Shown: positions 42,030 to 51,516, numbered from the stretch's first letter. The stretch is 64,000 bases of DNA from Streptomyces sp. Act143 (GCF_003143935.1 NZ_QFRX01000001.1:3632162-3696161); one strand, 5' to 3'. A program made the numbers and translations. The notes: a model not told the origin generated them from the sequence alone.

Positions 42030-44030
42030 TCAGTCGCCGTTGCCAGGGGTCGGCGTGGTCTTCTGGATCTGCATCAGGAACTCGACGTTCGACTTCGTCT
42101 GCTTCATCTTGTCGAGGAGCAGCTCGATGGCCTGCTGCTGGTCGAGCGCGTGCAGCACGCGACGCAGCTTCCAGACGACCGCCAGCTCCTCGTTGCCGAG
42201 CAGGATCTCTTCCTTGCGGGTGCCGGACGCGTCCACGTCCACCGCCGGGAAGATGCGCTTGTCGGCGAGCTTCCGGTCGAGCTTGAGCTCCATGTTGCCG
42301 GTGCCCTTGAACTCCTCGAAGATCACCTCGTCCATGCGGGACCCGGTGTCCACCAGGGCGGTGGCGAGGATGGTCAGCGAGCCGCCGTCCTCGATGTTGC
42401 GGGCCGCACCGAAGAAGCGCTTCGGCGGGTACAGGGCGGTCGAGTCGACACCACCGGACAGGATGCGGCCGGAGGCGGGCGCCGCGAGGTTGTACGCACG
42501 GCCCAGACGCGTGATCGAGTCGAGCAGCACGACCACGTCGTGGCCCAGCTCCACCAGGCGCTTGGCACGCTCGATGGCCAGCTCGGCGACCGTGGTGTGG
42601 TCCTCGGCCGGGCGGTCGAAGGTCGAGGAGATGACCTCGCCCTTGACCGACCGCTGCATGTCGGTGACCTCTTCCGGACGCTCGTCGACCAGGACGACCA
42701 TCAGGTGGCACTCGGGGTTGTTGTGCGTGATCGCGTTGGCGATCGCCTGCATGATCATGGTCTTGCCGGTCTTCGGCGGGGCCACGATCAGACCGCGCTG
42801 GCCCTTACCGATGGGCGAGACGAGGTCGATGATGCGGGTGGTGAGAACGCCGGGGTCCGTCTCCAGGCGGAGGCGGTCCTGCGGGTACAGCGGGGTCAGC
42901 TTGTTGAACTCCGGGCGGCCACGGCCGTGTTCGGGCGCCATGCCGTTGACGGAGTCCAGACGCACCAGCGCGTTGAACTTCTCGCGCCGCTCGCCTTCCT
43001 TGGGCTGGCGGACCGCACCGGTGATGTGGTCGCCCTTGCGCAGGCCGTTCTTGCGGACCTGGGCGAGCGAGACGTACACGTCGTTCGGCCCGGGCAGGTA
43101 GCCCGACGTACGGATGAAGGCGTAGTTGTCGAGGATGTCCAGGATGCCCGCGACGGGGATCAGGACGTCGTCCTCGGCGAGCTGCGGCTCGGCCGCGCCC
43201 ATGTCGTCACGGCCACGACGGCCACGGCGGTCCCGGTAACGGCCCCGACGGCCACGGCGGCCGCCCTCGAAGTCGTCGTCGTCCTGCGGGCCCGCGTTGC
43301 GGTCCTGACGGCCGCCGCCCTGCTGCTGGTTCTGCTGCTGGCCGCGCTGGCCGCCGCCCTGCTGGTCGTCGCCCTTGCCGCGGCGGTCGCGGTCACGGCC
43401 GCCACGGTCACGGTCCTGACGGTCGCCCCGGTCACGGCGGTCACGACGGCCCTGGCGGCCCTCGGCGTCACCGGCGTCGCCCTGCGCCTGCTGGGGCGCC
43501 GGCGTCTCGGCCTTCGGCTCGCTCTTCGCCTCGGCGGCCACCGTCTCCGGGCTGCCGGCCTCGGCCGTGGCACGGCGACGGCGGCGCTCCACCGGGGCGT
43601 CGTCGGAGGCCGGCTGGCCGGGGATCTCGATCTGCTGCTGGGCCACGGCCTTCTCGGCGGCGGCCTCGGCCTTCGCGTCCGCCTTCTTCTCGGCGGTCTC
43701 GCCGGTACGGGCCTTGGAGGTGGCGCGGCGCTTGGGCTTGGTCTCGGTGGCGTCGCCCGCGGCGGTCGCGGCCTTCGCGGCCGGGGCGGCGCCGCCTCCG
43801 GCCTGCGCCTCCTTGATGACCTCGATCAGCTGGCTCTTGCGCATGCGCGCGGTGCCCCTGATGCCGAGGCCGGATGCGACCTGCTGCAGCTCGGCCAGCA
43901 CCATGCCCTCGAGGCCGGTACCGCGGCGCCGCCGGGAGCCGGCACCGGTGGCAGGCGCGGAGGCGTCCGTGGCGGGCGCGGCAGCGGTCTCCTCGACACG
44001 TGCGCCCATCAGATCGGTGGTGTCGCTCAC
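42030..44030 (-). CDS. rho: Transcription termination factor Rho
   Basis: This 666-residue protein starts at GTG 44030, with GGAAGGA about 7 bases upstream. Order: N-terminal Rho-N helical domain (LQQVASGLGIRGTARMRKSQ), then some 190 residues of low complexity, first Ala/Lys/Glu and then Arg/Asp/Gly/Gln repeats (RDRRDRGDRQDRDRGG and similar), the cold-shock RNA-binding domain, and the RecA-like ATPase core with VAPPKTGKT, Q-loop and R-loop. The large Arg/Gly insertion is typical of actinobacterial Rho and is thought to enhance RNA binding. Own promoter likely in the 408-base upstream gap. Confidence 0.97.
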   Translation of the reverse strand: MSDTTDLMGARVEETAAAPATDASAPATGAGSRRRRGTGLEGMVLAELQQVASGLGIRGTARMRKSQLIEVIKEAQAGGGAAPAAKAATAAGDATETKPKRRATSKARTGETAEKKADAKAEAAAEKAVAQQQIEIPGQPASDDAPVERRRRRATAEAGSPETVAAEAKSEPKAETPAPQQAQGDAGDAEGRQGRRDRRDRGDRQDRDRGGRDRDRRGKGDDQQGGGQRGQQQNQQQGGGRQDRNAGPQDDDDFEGGRRGRRGRYRDRRGRRGRDDMGAAEPQLAEDDVLIPVAGILDILDNYAFIRTSGYLPGPNDVYVSLAQVRKNGLRKGDHITGAVRQPKEGERREKFNALVRLDSVNGMAPEHGRGRPEFNKLTPLYPQDRLRLETDPGVLTTRIIDLVSPIGKGQRGLIVAPPKTGKTMIMQAIANAITHNNPECHLMVVLVDERPEEVTDMQRSVKGEVISSTFDRPAEDHTTVAELAIERAKRLVELGHDVVVLLDSITRLGRAYNLAAPASGRILSGGVDSTALYPPKRFFGAARNIEDGGSLTILATALVDTGSRMDEVIFEEFKGTGNMELKLDRKLADKRIFPAVDVDASGTRKEEILLGNEELAVVWKLRRVLHALDQQQAIELLLDKMKQTKSNVEFLMQIQKTTPTPGNGD

Positions 44031-44438
44031 GAAGGGTCCTTCCCTGGAGCGGACGTCGGCCTGTCTGGCTCGGCGACCGGTTGTGCTGTCCGACGTCGGT
44101 CCCATCCTTGTGGACCGTGCCGGGGCGGTGGTCCGCCTGGGCGGCGGAGGAATCTGGTGATGGCGCTTCCCGGAGCAGTGACACCGACTGGCTGTGTCAC
44201 ACGGCTCGGTCGCACCGGTTCCGGAGCGTGCCCGGCAAGTCGCTCAGTGCTCGCGTACTACGTACTGCCCGCGTACGTCGTACGAAACACAGTGCGGCTT
44301 GGGAGGCTCCCGGAAGAATGTCTGTCCCGGACGGGGACGTGAAGCACCTCGCCATGGTGGGGTCGGGTGCAGACTTGAGGTTAACACTACCGGATCCAAC
44401 AAACATTCCCCCTCTCGAAATCCGGCAACCGAACGTTT
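44031..44438. other. 408-base gap between rho and thrB
   Basis: This is the long leader and promoter region of rho on the minus strand. It contains short palindromes (TACGTA repeats around 44258-44285) and no gene. A long untranslated leader is expected because rho is usually autoregulated, but I see no recognisable riboswitch. Confidence 0.5.
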
Positions 44439-45368
44439 TCAGATGTCACTGGCGGGTGCGAGCGGCAATACGCTCGCGCCCTGGGCATCGAGTTCGAGCC
44501 GGTTGGCGGCCCATCCCTCGCCCGCCAGATGGGCGACCTTGTCGGCGCTGGCCTCGTCGACCAGCGCGAGAACGGTGGGTCCGGCGCCGGAAATCACCGC
44601 CGGAACTCCGTCCGCCCTCAAGCGCTCCACGAGCGCGGCACTCTCCGGCATGGCCGGAGCCCGGTATTCCTGGTGCAGTCGGTCCTCGGTGGCGGGCAGC
44701 AGCAGTTCGGGGCTGCGGGTGAGGGCCTCGACGAGCAGAGCGGCGCGGCCGGCGTTGGCGGCGGCGTCGACGTGCGGCACGGTGCGCGGGAGGAGACCGC
44801 GCGCGGTCTCCGTCAGAACCGGCTTCCCCGGCACGAAAACCACCGGAACGATGGAATCGGCGGGGTCGAGCCTGATGGCCCGGGCGGCACCGGCCTCCAT
44901 CCAGGCGATCGTGAAGCCGCCGAGCAGACACGGCGCCACGTTGTCGGGGTGGCCCTCGATCTCGGTCGCGAGCTCCAGGAGCGCGGCGTCGTCGAGCTTG
45001 GACTCGCCGCCTATGGTCACGGCACGCGCGGCGACGATGCCGGCGCAGATGGCGGCGGAGGAGGAGCCGAGGCCGCGGCCGTGCGGGATGCGGTTGGCGC
45101 ACACGATCTCCAGGCCGCGCGGCTGTCCGCCGAGCAGGTCGAAGGCGGTGCGCAGGGACCGTACGAGCAGGTGCTTCTCGTCGCGCGGGAGGGTCTCGCT
45201 GCCCTCACCCGCGATGTCGATGTGCAGCCCTGAGTCGGCCACCCGGACGACGACGTCGTCGTAGAGCCCCAGCGACAGGCCGAGGGCGTCGAAGCCCGGG
45301 CCGAGATTGGCGCTGGTGGCGGGGACGCGCACCCGGACGGCGGCGGCGCGGAACGCTGGACCGGCCAT
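44439..45368 (-). CDS. thrB: Homoserine kinase
   Basis: This 309-residue GHMP kinase phosphorylates homoserine. Motifs are VPATSANLGPGFDALGLSL at the N-terminus, the ATP loop PHGRGLGSSSAA and the C-terminal SGAGPTVLAL. The start is the ATG at 45368. It is last in the threonine cluster, separated from thrC by 240 bases, so it may have its own promoter. Confidence 0.96.
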   Translation of the reverse strand: MAGPAFRAAAVRVRVPATSANLGPGFDALGLSLGLYDDVVVRVADSGLHIDIAGEGSETLPRDEKHLLVRSLRTAFDLLGGQPRGLEIVCANRIPHGRGLGSSSAAICAGIVAARAVTIGGESKLDDAALLELATEIEGHPDNVAPCLLGGFTIAWMEAGAARAIRLDPADSIVPVVFVPGKPVLTETARGLLPRTVPHVDAAANAGRAALLVEALTRSPELLLPATEDRLHQEYRAPAMPESAALVERLRADGVPAVISGAGPTVLALVDEASADKVAHLAGEGWAANRLELDAQGASVLPLAPASDI

Positions 45369-45608
45369 CGCTCGATGACTCTCCTTGAGCTGCGTGATTG
45401 TCGAAGACATTCGATACGTACGTGGAGACCCCGCGGGCCGCGGAGATGACGCGGCTCCCGGCCATGCGCACGGGCATATGCGGCGGGCGGGTTCGGTACA
45501 GCCTATCGAAGGAAGGTTCTGTGGCGACATAGGGCGCACAGGAGGCGCACGATGCGTGTCGTAAGCCCCCTGTGCACCCCCTGCAGGGATGTCGCCGGCC
45601 GCGGTTGG

Positions 45609-46667
45609 CTACGCCAGACCGAGGCGCTCGGCAGCCGTCGCCGCGTCGACCGGGACGGTGACGGGCTGCGGGGCGCCCGCGACGGCCCAGTCGGGGTCCT
45701 TCAGGCCGTTGCCGGTGACGGTGCACACGATGGTCTGGCCCGGGTCGACCAGACCCTGCTCGGCGGCCTTCAGCAGACCGGCCACGGACGCGGCCGAGGC
45801 GGGCTCCACGAAGACGCCCTCCTGGGCGGCCAACAGGCGGTAGGCGCGCAGGATCTCACGGTCCGTCACCTCGTCGATGAGGCCGCCGGACTCGTCCCGC
45901 GCGGCGAGCGCGTACTGCCAGGACGCCGGGTTGCCGATGCGGATCGCGGTGGCGATGGTCGACGGGTCCTTCACGACCTCGCCGCGCACGATCGGGGCGC
46001 TGCCGGACGCCTGGAAGCCCCACATCCGGGGCGTCCTGGCGGCGACGCCGTCGGCGGCGTACTCCTTGTACCCCTTCCAGTACGCGGTGATGTTGCCCGC
46101 GTTGCCGACCGGGAGGACGTGGATGTCGGGGGCGTCGCCGAGCATGTCCACGATCTCGAAGGCGGCGGTCTTCTGGCCCTCGATGCGGACCGGGTTGACC
46201 GAATTGACCAGCGCCACGGGGTAGTTCTCGCTGAGCGAGCGGGCGAGGGTGAGGCAGTCGTCGAAGTTGCCGTCGACCTGGAGGATCTTGGCGCCGTGGA
46301 CGAGGGCCTGGCCCATCTTGCCGAGCGCGATCTTGCCCTGCGGCACGAGAACGGCCGAAACCATGCCGGCGCGGACCGCGTAGGCGGCGGCGGAGGCGGA
46401 GGTGTTGCCGGTGGAGGCGCAGATGACCGCCTTGGCGCCCTCCTCCTTGGCCTTGGAGATGGCCATGGTCATGCCGCGGTCCTTGAAGGACCCCGTCGGG
46501 TTCGCGCCCTCGACCTTGAGGTGGACCTCGCAGCCCGTGCGCTCGGAGAGCACCTGCGCGGGCACGAGGGGCGTGCCGCCCTCGCGGAGCGTCACGACCG
46601 GCGTGGTGGCGGAGACCGGCAGCCTGTCCCGGTACTCCTCGATGATTCCGCGCCACTGGTGGGTCAT
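45609..46667 (-). CDS. thrC: Threonine synthase
   Basis: This 352-residue PLP enzyme converts O-phosphohomoserine to threonine. It has the PLP lysine in GSFKDRGMTMAISK and the SAAAYAVRAGM segment. It is the short actinobacterial form. It begins 6 bases after the hom stop, so the two are cotranscribed. Confidence 0.96.
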   Translation of the reverse strand: MTHQWRGIIEEYRDRLPVSATTPVVTLREGGTPLVPAQVLSERTGCEVHLKVEGANPTGSFKDRGMTMAISKAKEEGAKAVICASTGNTSASAAAYAVRAGMVSAVLVPQGKIALGKMGQALVHGAKILQVDGNFDDCLTLARSLSENYPVALVNSVNPVRIEGQKTAAFEIVDMLGDAPDIHVLPVGNAGNITAYWKGYKEYAADGVAARTPRMWGFQASGSAPIVRGEVVKDPSTIATAIRIGNPASWQYALAARDESGGLIDEVTDREILRAYRLLAAQEGVFVEPASAASVAGLLKAAEQGLVDPGQTIVCTVTGNGLKDPDWAVAGAPQPVTVPVDAATAAERLGLA

Positions 46668-46673
46668 TGCTGG

Positions 46674-47966
46674 TTACTCTCCTTCAACCCGCATGATGCT
46701 GGCGACACCGCGCACGGTGTCGAGCTTGCGCAGCGCCTCGACGGTCCCGCCCAGGGCGGCGTCCGAGGCCCGGTGGGTGACGACGACGAGGGAGGCCTCG
46801 CCGTCCTTGCCCGTCTGGCGAACCGTATCGATGGACACGCCGTGCTCGGCGAACACGGTGGCCACCTGGGCGAGAACGCCCGGTTTGTCCGCCACGTCGA
46901 GGCTGATGTGGTACCGCGTGACGACCTCGCCCATGCCCGAGACGGGAAGGGCCGCGTACGCGGACTCGCCGGGACCGGTCGCGCCGTTGAGCCGGTTGCG
47001 GCAGACGGCGACGAGGTCGCCGAGGACTGCGGAGGCGGTCGGGGCGCCACCCGCGCCGGGACCGTAGAACATGAGCTGCCCGGCCGCGTCGGACTCGACG
47101 AAGACGGCGTTGTAGGCCCCGCGCACGGAGGCCAGCGGGTGGGTGAGCGGAATCATGGCCGGATGCACGCGCGCGGTGACGGACCCACCGTCCTCGGCGC
47201 GCTCGCAGATGGCGAGCAGCTTGATGGTGCAGCCCATGTTCTTCGCGGAGGCGAAGTCGGCGGCGGTGACCTCGGTCATGCCCTCGCGGTAGACGTCGTC
47301 GAGCCGCACGCGCGTGTGGAAGGCGATACCGGCGAGGATCGCGGCCTTGGCGGCGGCGTCGAAGCCTTCGACGTCGGCGGTGGGGTCGGCCTCCGCGTAC
47401 CCGAGGGCGGTGGCCTCGTCCAGAGCCTCCTGGTAACCGGCCCCCGTGCTGTCCATCTTGTCGAGGATGAAGTTGGTGGTGCCGTTGACGATGCCGAGCA
47501 CCCGGTTGACCTTGTCGCCGGCGAGGGACTCGCGCAGCGGGCGGATCAGCGGGATGGCGCCGGCGACGGCGGCCTCGTAGTAGAGGTCGGCGTCGTGCTC
47601 CTCCGCCGCCGCGTGCAGGGCGGCGCCGTCCTGGGCGAGGAGGGCCTTGTTGGCGGAGACGACGGACGCGCCGTGCTCGAAGGCGGTGGTGATGAGGGTG
47701 CGGGCCGGCTCGATACCGCCGATGACCTCGACGATGACGTCGATGTCCCCGCGTTTGACGAGGGCGGTGGCGTCGGTGGTGACGAGGGCCGGGTCGATGC
47801 CCTCGCGGACCTTGGACGGGCGGCGCACCGCGACCCCCGCCAGCTCGACGGGGGCACCGATGCGCGCGGCGAGGTCGTCGGCGTGCGTCGTCATGATGCG
47901 CGCCACCTCTGAGCCGACCACTCCACAGCCCAGCAGCGCCACCTTCAGCGGACGCGTACGCATCAT
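46674..47966 (-). CDS. hom: Homoserine dehydrogenase
   Basis: This 430-residue enzyme reduces aspartate semialdehyde to homoserine. It has the NAD(P) motif LLGCGVVGSEVA, GIVNGTTNFIL, the catalytic region around LGYAEADPTADVEGFDAAAK, and a C-terminal ACT domain (LDVADKPGVLAQVATVFAEHG) for threonine feedback. Two adjacent ATGs (47966 and 47963) are possible starts with GAGG upstream. It heads the hom-thrC operon. Confidence 0.96.
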   Translation of the reverse strand: MMRTRPLKVALLGCGVVGSEVARIMTTHADDLAARIGAPVELAGVAVRRPSKVREGIDPALVTTDATALVKRGDIDVIVEVIGGIEPARTLITTAFEHGASVVSANKALLAQDGAALHAAAEEHDADLYYEAAVAGAIPLIRPLRESLAGDKVNRVLGIVNGTTNFILDKMDSTGAGYQEALDEATALGYAEADPTADVEGFDAAAKAAILAGIAFHTRVRLDDVYREGMTEVTAADFASAKNMGCTIKLLAICERAEDGGSVTARVHPAMIPLTHPLASVRGAYNAVFVESDAAGQLMFYGPGAGGAPTASAVLGDLVAVCRNRLNGATGPGESAYAALPVSGMGEVVTRYHISLDVADKPGVLAQVATVFAEHGVSIDTVRQTGKDGEASLVVVTHRASDAALGGTVEALRKLDTVRGVASIMRVEGE

Positions 47967-48134
47967 CCGACCTCGTTTCCTCATACCGTCTACGGTTGGT
48001 CCAGTCTCACTCACCGGACGGGAGTTTCTACCCTTCGTCCGGATCGTGAGACATCTATTTCATTTGTACGGGGGCGGATGACAGGAGATCTTCCGCCCGC
48101 CGCTCCTTTCGGCCTTCTCAGCGTGTCGGCGTGT

Positions 48135-49526
48135 TCAGCCGACGTCGAGACGCAGGAGGTCCTCCTCCGTCTCCCGCCGGACGATGACCCGCGACGCACC
48201 GTCGCTCACGGCGACGACCGGCGGGCGCAGGACGTGGTTGTAGTTGCTCGCCATGGACCGGCAGTACGCACCCGTCGCCGGTACGGCGATCAGGTCGCCC
48301 GGCGCGATGTCGGCGGGCAGGAACGCGTCCTTGACCACGATGTCCCCGCTCTCGCAGTGCTTGCCGACGACCCGCGCGAGCATCGGCGCGGCGTCGGAGA
48401 CGCGGGAGACCAGGGCGACGCTGTACTCGGCGTCGTAGAGCGCGGTGCGGATGTTGTCGGACATGCCGCCGTCGACGGAGACGTAGGTGCGCAGCCCGTC
48501 GAGGGGCTTGATGGTGCCGACCTCGTAGAGGGTGAAGGCGGTGGGGCCGACGATGGCGCGTCCCGGCTCGACGGAGATACGAGGAGTCCGCAGCCGGGCG
48601 GCCTCGCACTCCCGCGTCACGATCTCGGTGAGCGCCTTGGCGATCTCGTGGGGCTCGCGGGGATCGTCGTCGGAGGTGTAGGCGATACCCAGACCGCCGC
48701 CGAGGTCGATCTCGGGAAGCTCGATGCCGTGCTCGTCCCGGATGTCCTTGAGGAGCCCGACGACCCGGTGGGCGGCGACCTCGAACCCGGACATGTCGAA
48801 GATCTGCGAGCCGATGTGGCTGTGAATGCCGATGACTTCGAGCGAGTCGAGCTGGAGCGCACGACGCACGGCCTCGGCGGCCTGTCCGCCGGCCAGCGGG
48901 ATGCCGAACTTCTGGTCCTCGTGGGCGGTGGCGATGAACTCGTGGGTGTGTGCCTCGACACCCACCGTGATCCGGATCTGCACGCGCTGCCGCTTGCCGA
49001 GTTCCTGCGCGATGTGGGCGACGCGGACGATCTCCTGGAAGGAGTCGAGGACGATCCGCCCGACACCTTCGGTGATCGCCCGGCGGATCTCGTCCTTGGA
49101 CTTGTTGTTGCCGTGGAAGGCGATGCGGTCGGCGGGCATGCCGGCGGAGAGGGCGGTGGCGAGCTCACCGCCGGAGCACACGTCGAGGTTGAGCCCTTCT
49201 TCGTGCAGCCAGCGCACCACGGCACGGCTCAGGAAGGCCTTACCGGCGTAGAAGACGTCGGCGTCGTGCCCGAAGGCGGTGCGCCAGGCGCGGGCGCGGG
49301 CGCGGAAGTCGGCCTCGTCGAGGATGTAGGCGGGGGTGCCGTGCTCCTCGGCGAGCCGGGTGGCGGTGATGCCGCCGACGGTGAGGACACCGTCCTCGTT
49401 GCGCGTGACCGTCTGGGCCCAGACCTTGGGGTCGAGGGTGTTGAGGTCGGCGGGCGGCGCGGAGTAGTGGCCCTCGGGGAGGACGTCGGCGTGACGGGGC
49501 CCGGCGGGGTGGGCGGAACGGCTCAT
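48135..49526 (-). CDS. lysA: Diaminopimelate decarboxylase
   Basis: This 463-residue PLP enzyme makes lysine from meso-diaminopimelate. The PLP lysine is in FYAGKAFLSRAVVRWL, the glycine-rich phosphate loop is DLGGGLGIAY, and the active-site Cys is in GKHCESGDIVV. It is upstream of hom in the same direction and 18 bases downstream of nrtL, forming an aspartate-family amino-acid cluster. Confidence 0.96.
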   Translation of the reverse strand: MSRSAHPAGPRHADVLPEGHYSAPPADLNTLDPKVWAQTVTRNEDGVLTVGGITATRLAEEHGTPAYILDEADFRARARAWRTAFGHDADVFYAGKAFLSRAVVRWLHEEGLNLDVCSGGELATALSAGMPADRIAFHGNNKSKDEIRRAITEGVGRIVLDSFQEIVRVAHIAQELGKRQRVQIRITVGVEAHTHEFIATAHEDQKFGIPLAGGQAAEAVRRALQLDSLEVIGIHSHIGSQIFDMSGFEVAAHRVVGLLKDIRDEHGIELPEIDLGGGLGIAYTSDDDPREPHEIAKALTEIVTRECEAARLRTPRISVEPGRAIVGPTAFTLYEVGTIKPLDGLRTYVSVDGGMSDNIRTALYDAEYSVALVSRVSDAAPMLARVVGKHCESGDIVVKDAFLPADIAPGDLIAVPATGAYCRSMASNYNHVLRPPVVAVSDGASRVIVRRETEEDLLRLDVG

Positions 49527-49544
49527 GGCTCTTGGTGGGCTTTC

Positions 49545-50582
49545 TCAGAGATGTTCGGGGGCGTCGATGCCGAGCAGGGACAGGCCGCCGGCCAGCACCG
49601 TCCCGGCGGCTTCGGCGAGGGCGAGCCGGGCACGGTGGGCGGCCGAGGGTTTCTCGTCGCCGCGCGGCAGCACGTCGGGCAGAAGGGCGAGCGCGGCATC
49701 GGCGACGGTGACAAGGTGCCGGGCGAGGCGGTCGGGGGCACGGTGGGCCGCCGCCTGGGCGAGCACCCGCGGGTGGTCGGCGAGCAGCGGGATGACGCTG
49801 TGCCGTACGTCGCCGGGTTCGGCGGTGAAGCCCAGGTCGGCGGCGTTGCGGGTGAGGGCCCGGGTGCGGGCGTGGGCGTAGCGGACACGGAAGAGAGGGT
49901 TGCTCTCGCGCTGGACGAGGTGCTCGTCGGTGATCCGGGGCCGGTCGTGGGCGGCGGGGTGGAGCAGAGCCCAGCGGGCGGCGTCGCGGCCGAGGGGGGT
50001 GGGGTCGGCGGGGGCGGGCACGGGCCGTACGTCGACCTTGAGGGGCGCGGGTGATCCGGGAGTGCCGTACACATCGACCCGCGCGCCGAGAACGCGCTCC
50101 CACTCCGGGTCGGGCATGCCTTCGCAGCTGGTGCGGACGAGGATGCCCTGGGACCTGGCGATGCGGGCGGCGGCGTCCATGACGACGACGGCACGGACCT
50201 CGCGGGCGCCGTGGGGTTGCCAGAGCTGCCCGGCCGGGTCGGCGAACCCGTGGCGGAGCCCGCGGCGCAGGATCTCCTCGACGAGTGCGGCGGACCCTCT
50301 GTCACGCAGGCTGATGTTGAGGAATCCGGGCCCGGTGACGACGACGTCGCCGATGCCGGGGCTGTCGAGCAGGCGGGTCCGAAGGATCTCGGCGACCTTC
50401 GCGGCCGGCTGCCCTGCGGGCCGGGCGAGCTGGAGGGCGATGTTGGTGGCGTAGTCACCGCAGCCGCCGGGCCCGGGGGGCGCGACGACGGCCCGTCCCG
50501 GCACGGACACGCTCAGCTCTCCGCCGTCGACAGCGCGACGGACCGCGCGCAGCACGGTGCGGGAGAGCTCGACGGGGGTCAC
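49545..50582 (-). CDS. nrtL: ArgS-related anticodon-binding protein NrtL
   Basis: This 345-residue protein has an N-terminal segment like the ArgS Add-1 domain (CGDYATNIALQLARPAGQPA, then VTGPGFLNISL) and a C-terminal DALR anticodon-binding helix bundle (LVQRESNPLFRVRYAHARTRAL) but lacks the HIGH and KMSKS catalytic motifs of arginyl-tRNA synthetase. I recall this family being called NrtL and sitting upstream of lysA in streptomycetes. The start is GTG 50582 without a clear ribosome-binding site. It is probably a tRNA-binding paralogue; function unproven. Confidence 0.82.
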   Translation of the reverse strand: MTPVELSRTVLRAVRRAVDGGELSVSVPGRAVVAPPGPGGCGDYATNIALQLARPAGQPAAKVAEILRTRLLDSPGIGDVVVTGPGFLNISLRDRGSAALVEEILRRGLRHGFADPAGQLWQPHGAREVRAVVVMDAAARIARSQGILVRTSCEGMPDPEWERVLGARVDVYGTPGSPAPLKVDVRPVPAPADPTPLGRDAARWALLHPAAHDRPRITDEHLVQRESNPLFRVRYAHARTRALTRNAADLGFTAEPGDVRHSVIPLLADHPRVLAQAAAHRAPDRLARHLVTVADAALALLPDVLPRGDEKPSAAHRARLALAEAAGTVLAGGLSLLGIDAPEHL

Positions 50583-50682
50583 GGGACAAGCGTATGGGAG
50601 GAGGGGGGTGGGTAGGCGAGTCGGTTTATCCGAAGGTCCGGGATGTGGACGCCCGTGGACAGCGGTTCCGCACGCCGGGGCC

Positions 50683-51150
50683 TCAGCCGCCGGCCCGCCC
50701 GGCGCGCTCGGCCTCACCGGCGCCGAGGACGCTGTCGAAGACCGCACCCTCTCCCCCGTCCGGCGTGGCACCGCGCCTGCGTTCCATCAACTGCCGTACG
50801 ACCCCTACGAGTTCGGTGGGCTCGAAGGGCTTGGCGAGGAAGGCGTCGACGCCGACGTCGAGGCCGCTCTCGATCTCGTACTGCGTGCAGGCGCTGACGA
50901 TGGCGAGAGGGAGATCGCGCGTACGGGGATCGGACCTGAGCCGAGCGGCGGTCCGAAGCCCGTCGAGCCGCGGCATCACCACATCAAGGGTCACCACGTC
51001 GGGCCCCACCTGATGAACGACATCCAGACACTCGGCACCATCGGCCGCGGTCACGACCTCGAAACCCTCCAGTTCGAGATTGACCCTGATCAGCTGCCGG
51101 ATGACCTTGTTGTCGTCCACAACAAGCACCCGACCCGACGCGCCTGGCAC
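50683..51150 (-). CDS. Stand-alone response regulator receiver protein
   Basis: This 155-residue protein is a single receiver domain: D12/D13 acidic pair (VLVVDDNK), phosphoacceptor D56 (VVTLDVVMP), conserved Ser in IVSACTQ and K107 in FLAKPFEP, followed by 35 disordered residues. There is no DNA-binding or enzymatic output domain. The start is taken as GTG 51150, before SGRVLVVDD; the open frame runs further 5' into the tRNA gene. No partner kinase is adjacent. Confidence 0.8.
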   Translation of the reverse strand: MPGASGRVLVVDDNKVIRQLIRVNLELEGFEVVTAADGAECLDVVHQVGPDVVTLDVVMPRLDGLRTAARLRSDPRTRDLPLAIVSACTQYEIESGLDVGVDAFLAKPFEPTELVGVVRQLMERRRGATPDGGEGAVFDSVLGAGEAERAGRAGG

Positions 51151-51311
51151 AACTCGAGAGTAGGTCCGGACCGGCCACCGCGTCCGGGTTTTCCCGACTT
51201 CCACCCCTACCGGGGGCCACGGGCGGAGTCCGACCACTGGAAATACCTGTTCATGAAGACCCCATCGAAGCTGGTAGGGTTCTACCCGTCGCCGCGCACA
51301 GCGCAGCGGAC

Positions 51312-51383
51312 GCCCGCGTAGCTCAGGGGATAGAGCAACGGTCTCCGGAACCGTGTGCGCAGGTTCGAATCCTGCCGTGGGCA
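51312..51383 (+). tRNA. tRNA-Arg, anticodon CCG
   Basis: A 72-base cloverleaf: acceptor GCCCGCG/CGTGGGC, D-arm GCTC...GAGC, anticodon stem ACGGT/ACCGT with loop CTCCGGA and anticodon CCG at 51345-51347, T-arm GCAGG-TTCGAAT-CCTGC, discriminator A, no encoded CCA. It reads the CGG codon. The gene is intact at the junction with the integrated element, so the element restores its 3' end. Confidence 0.97.
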
Positions 51384-51390
51384 CTTGCCG
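51345..51390 (+). other. Probable left attachment site (attL)
   Basis: Elements of this class integrate by recombination between attP and the 3' part of a tRNA gene, with the integrase gene next to the site. Here int ends 134 bases from the tRNA 3' end. The exact core cannot be fixed because the matching right end is outside the window. A small dyad just past the tRNA (GGTCAGA at 51390, TCTGACC at 51412) may be an arm-type integrase site. Confidence 0.55.
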
Positions 51391-51436
51391 GTCAGAGACT
51401 CTCAACCAGGGTCTGACCAGGGCATACGCCGAGAGA

Positions 51437-51473
51437 AGAGGGCGGGAGTCAGTCTCACTGACTCCCGCCCTCT
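51437..51473. terminator. Perfect 17-bp hairpin between tRNA and integrase
   Basis: AGAGGGCGGGAGTCAGT pairs perfectly with ACTGACTCCCGCCCTCT over a 3-base loop, flanked by CTCTC and GAGAG. It separates the tRNA (plus) from the convergent int gene (minus) and can terminate both. Confidence 0.85.
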
Positions 51474-51516
51474 CTCGTTGCCTCTCAGTGTTCCCGACAC
51501 ACCTCCGACACAGTCG

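Noticed and set aside
41880..44342. An 820-residue plus-strand frame opposite rho
   Set aside because: It mirrors the rho gene, including the low-complexity Arg/Gly part. It has no family motif.
44031..44438. A riboswitch in the rho leader
   Set aside because: Only short palindromes are visible; nothing matches a known riboswitch core.
45552..47912. A 786-residue plus-strand frame opposite thrC and hom
   Set aside because: Shadow of two well-supported enzymes; Val/Gly/Arg-rich antisense composition.
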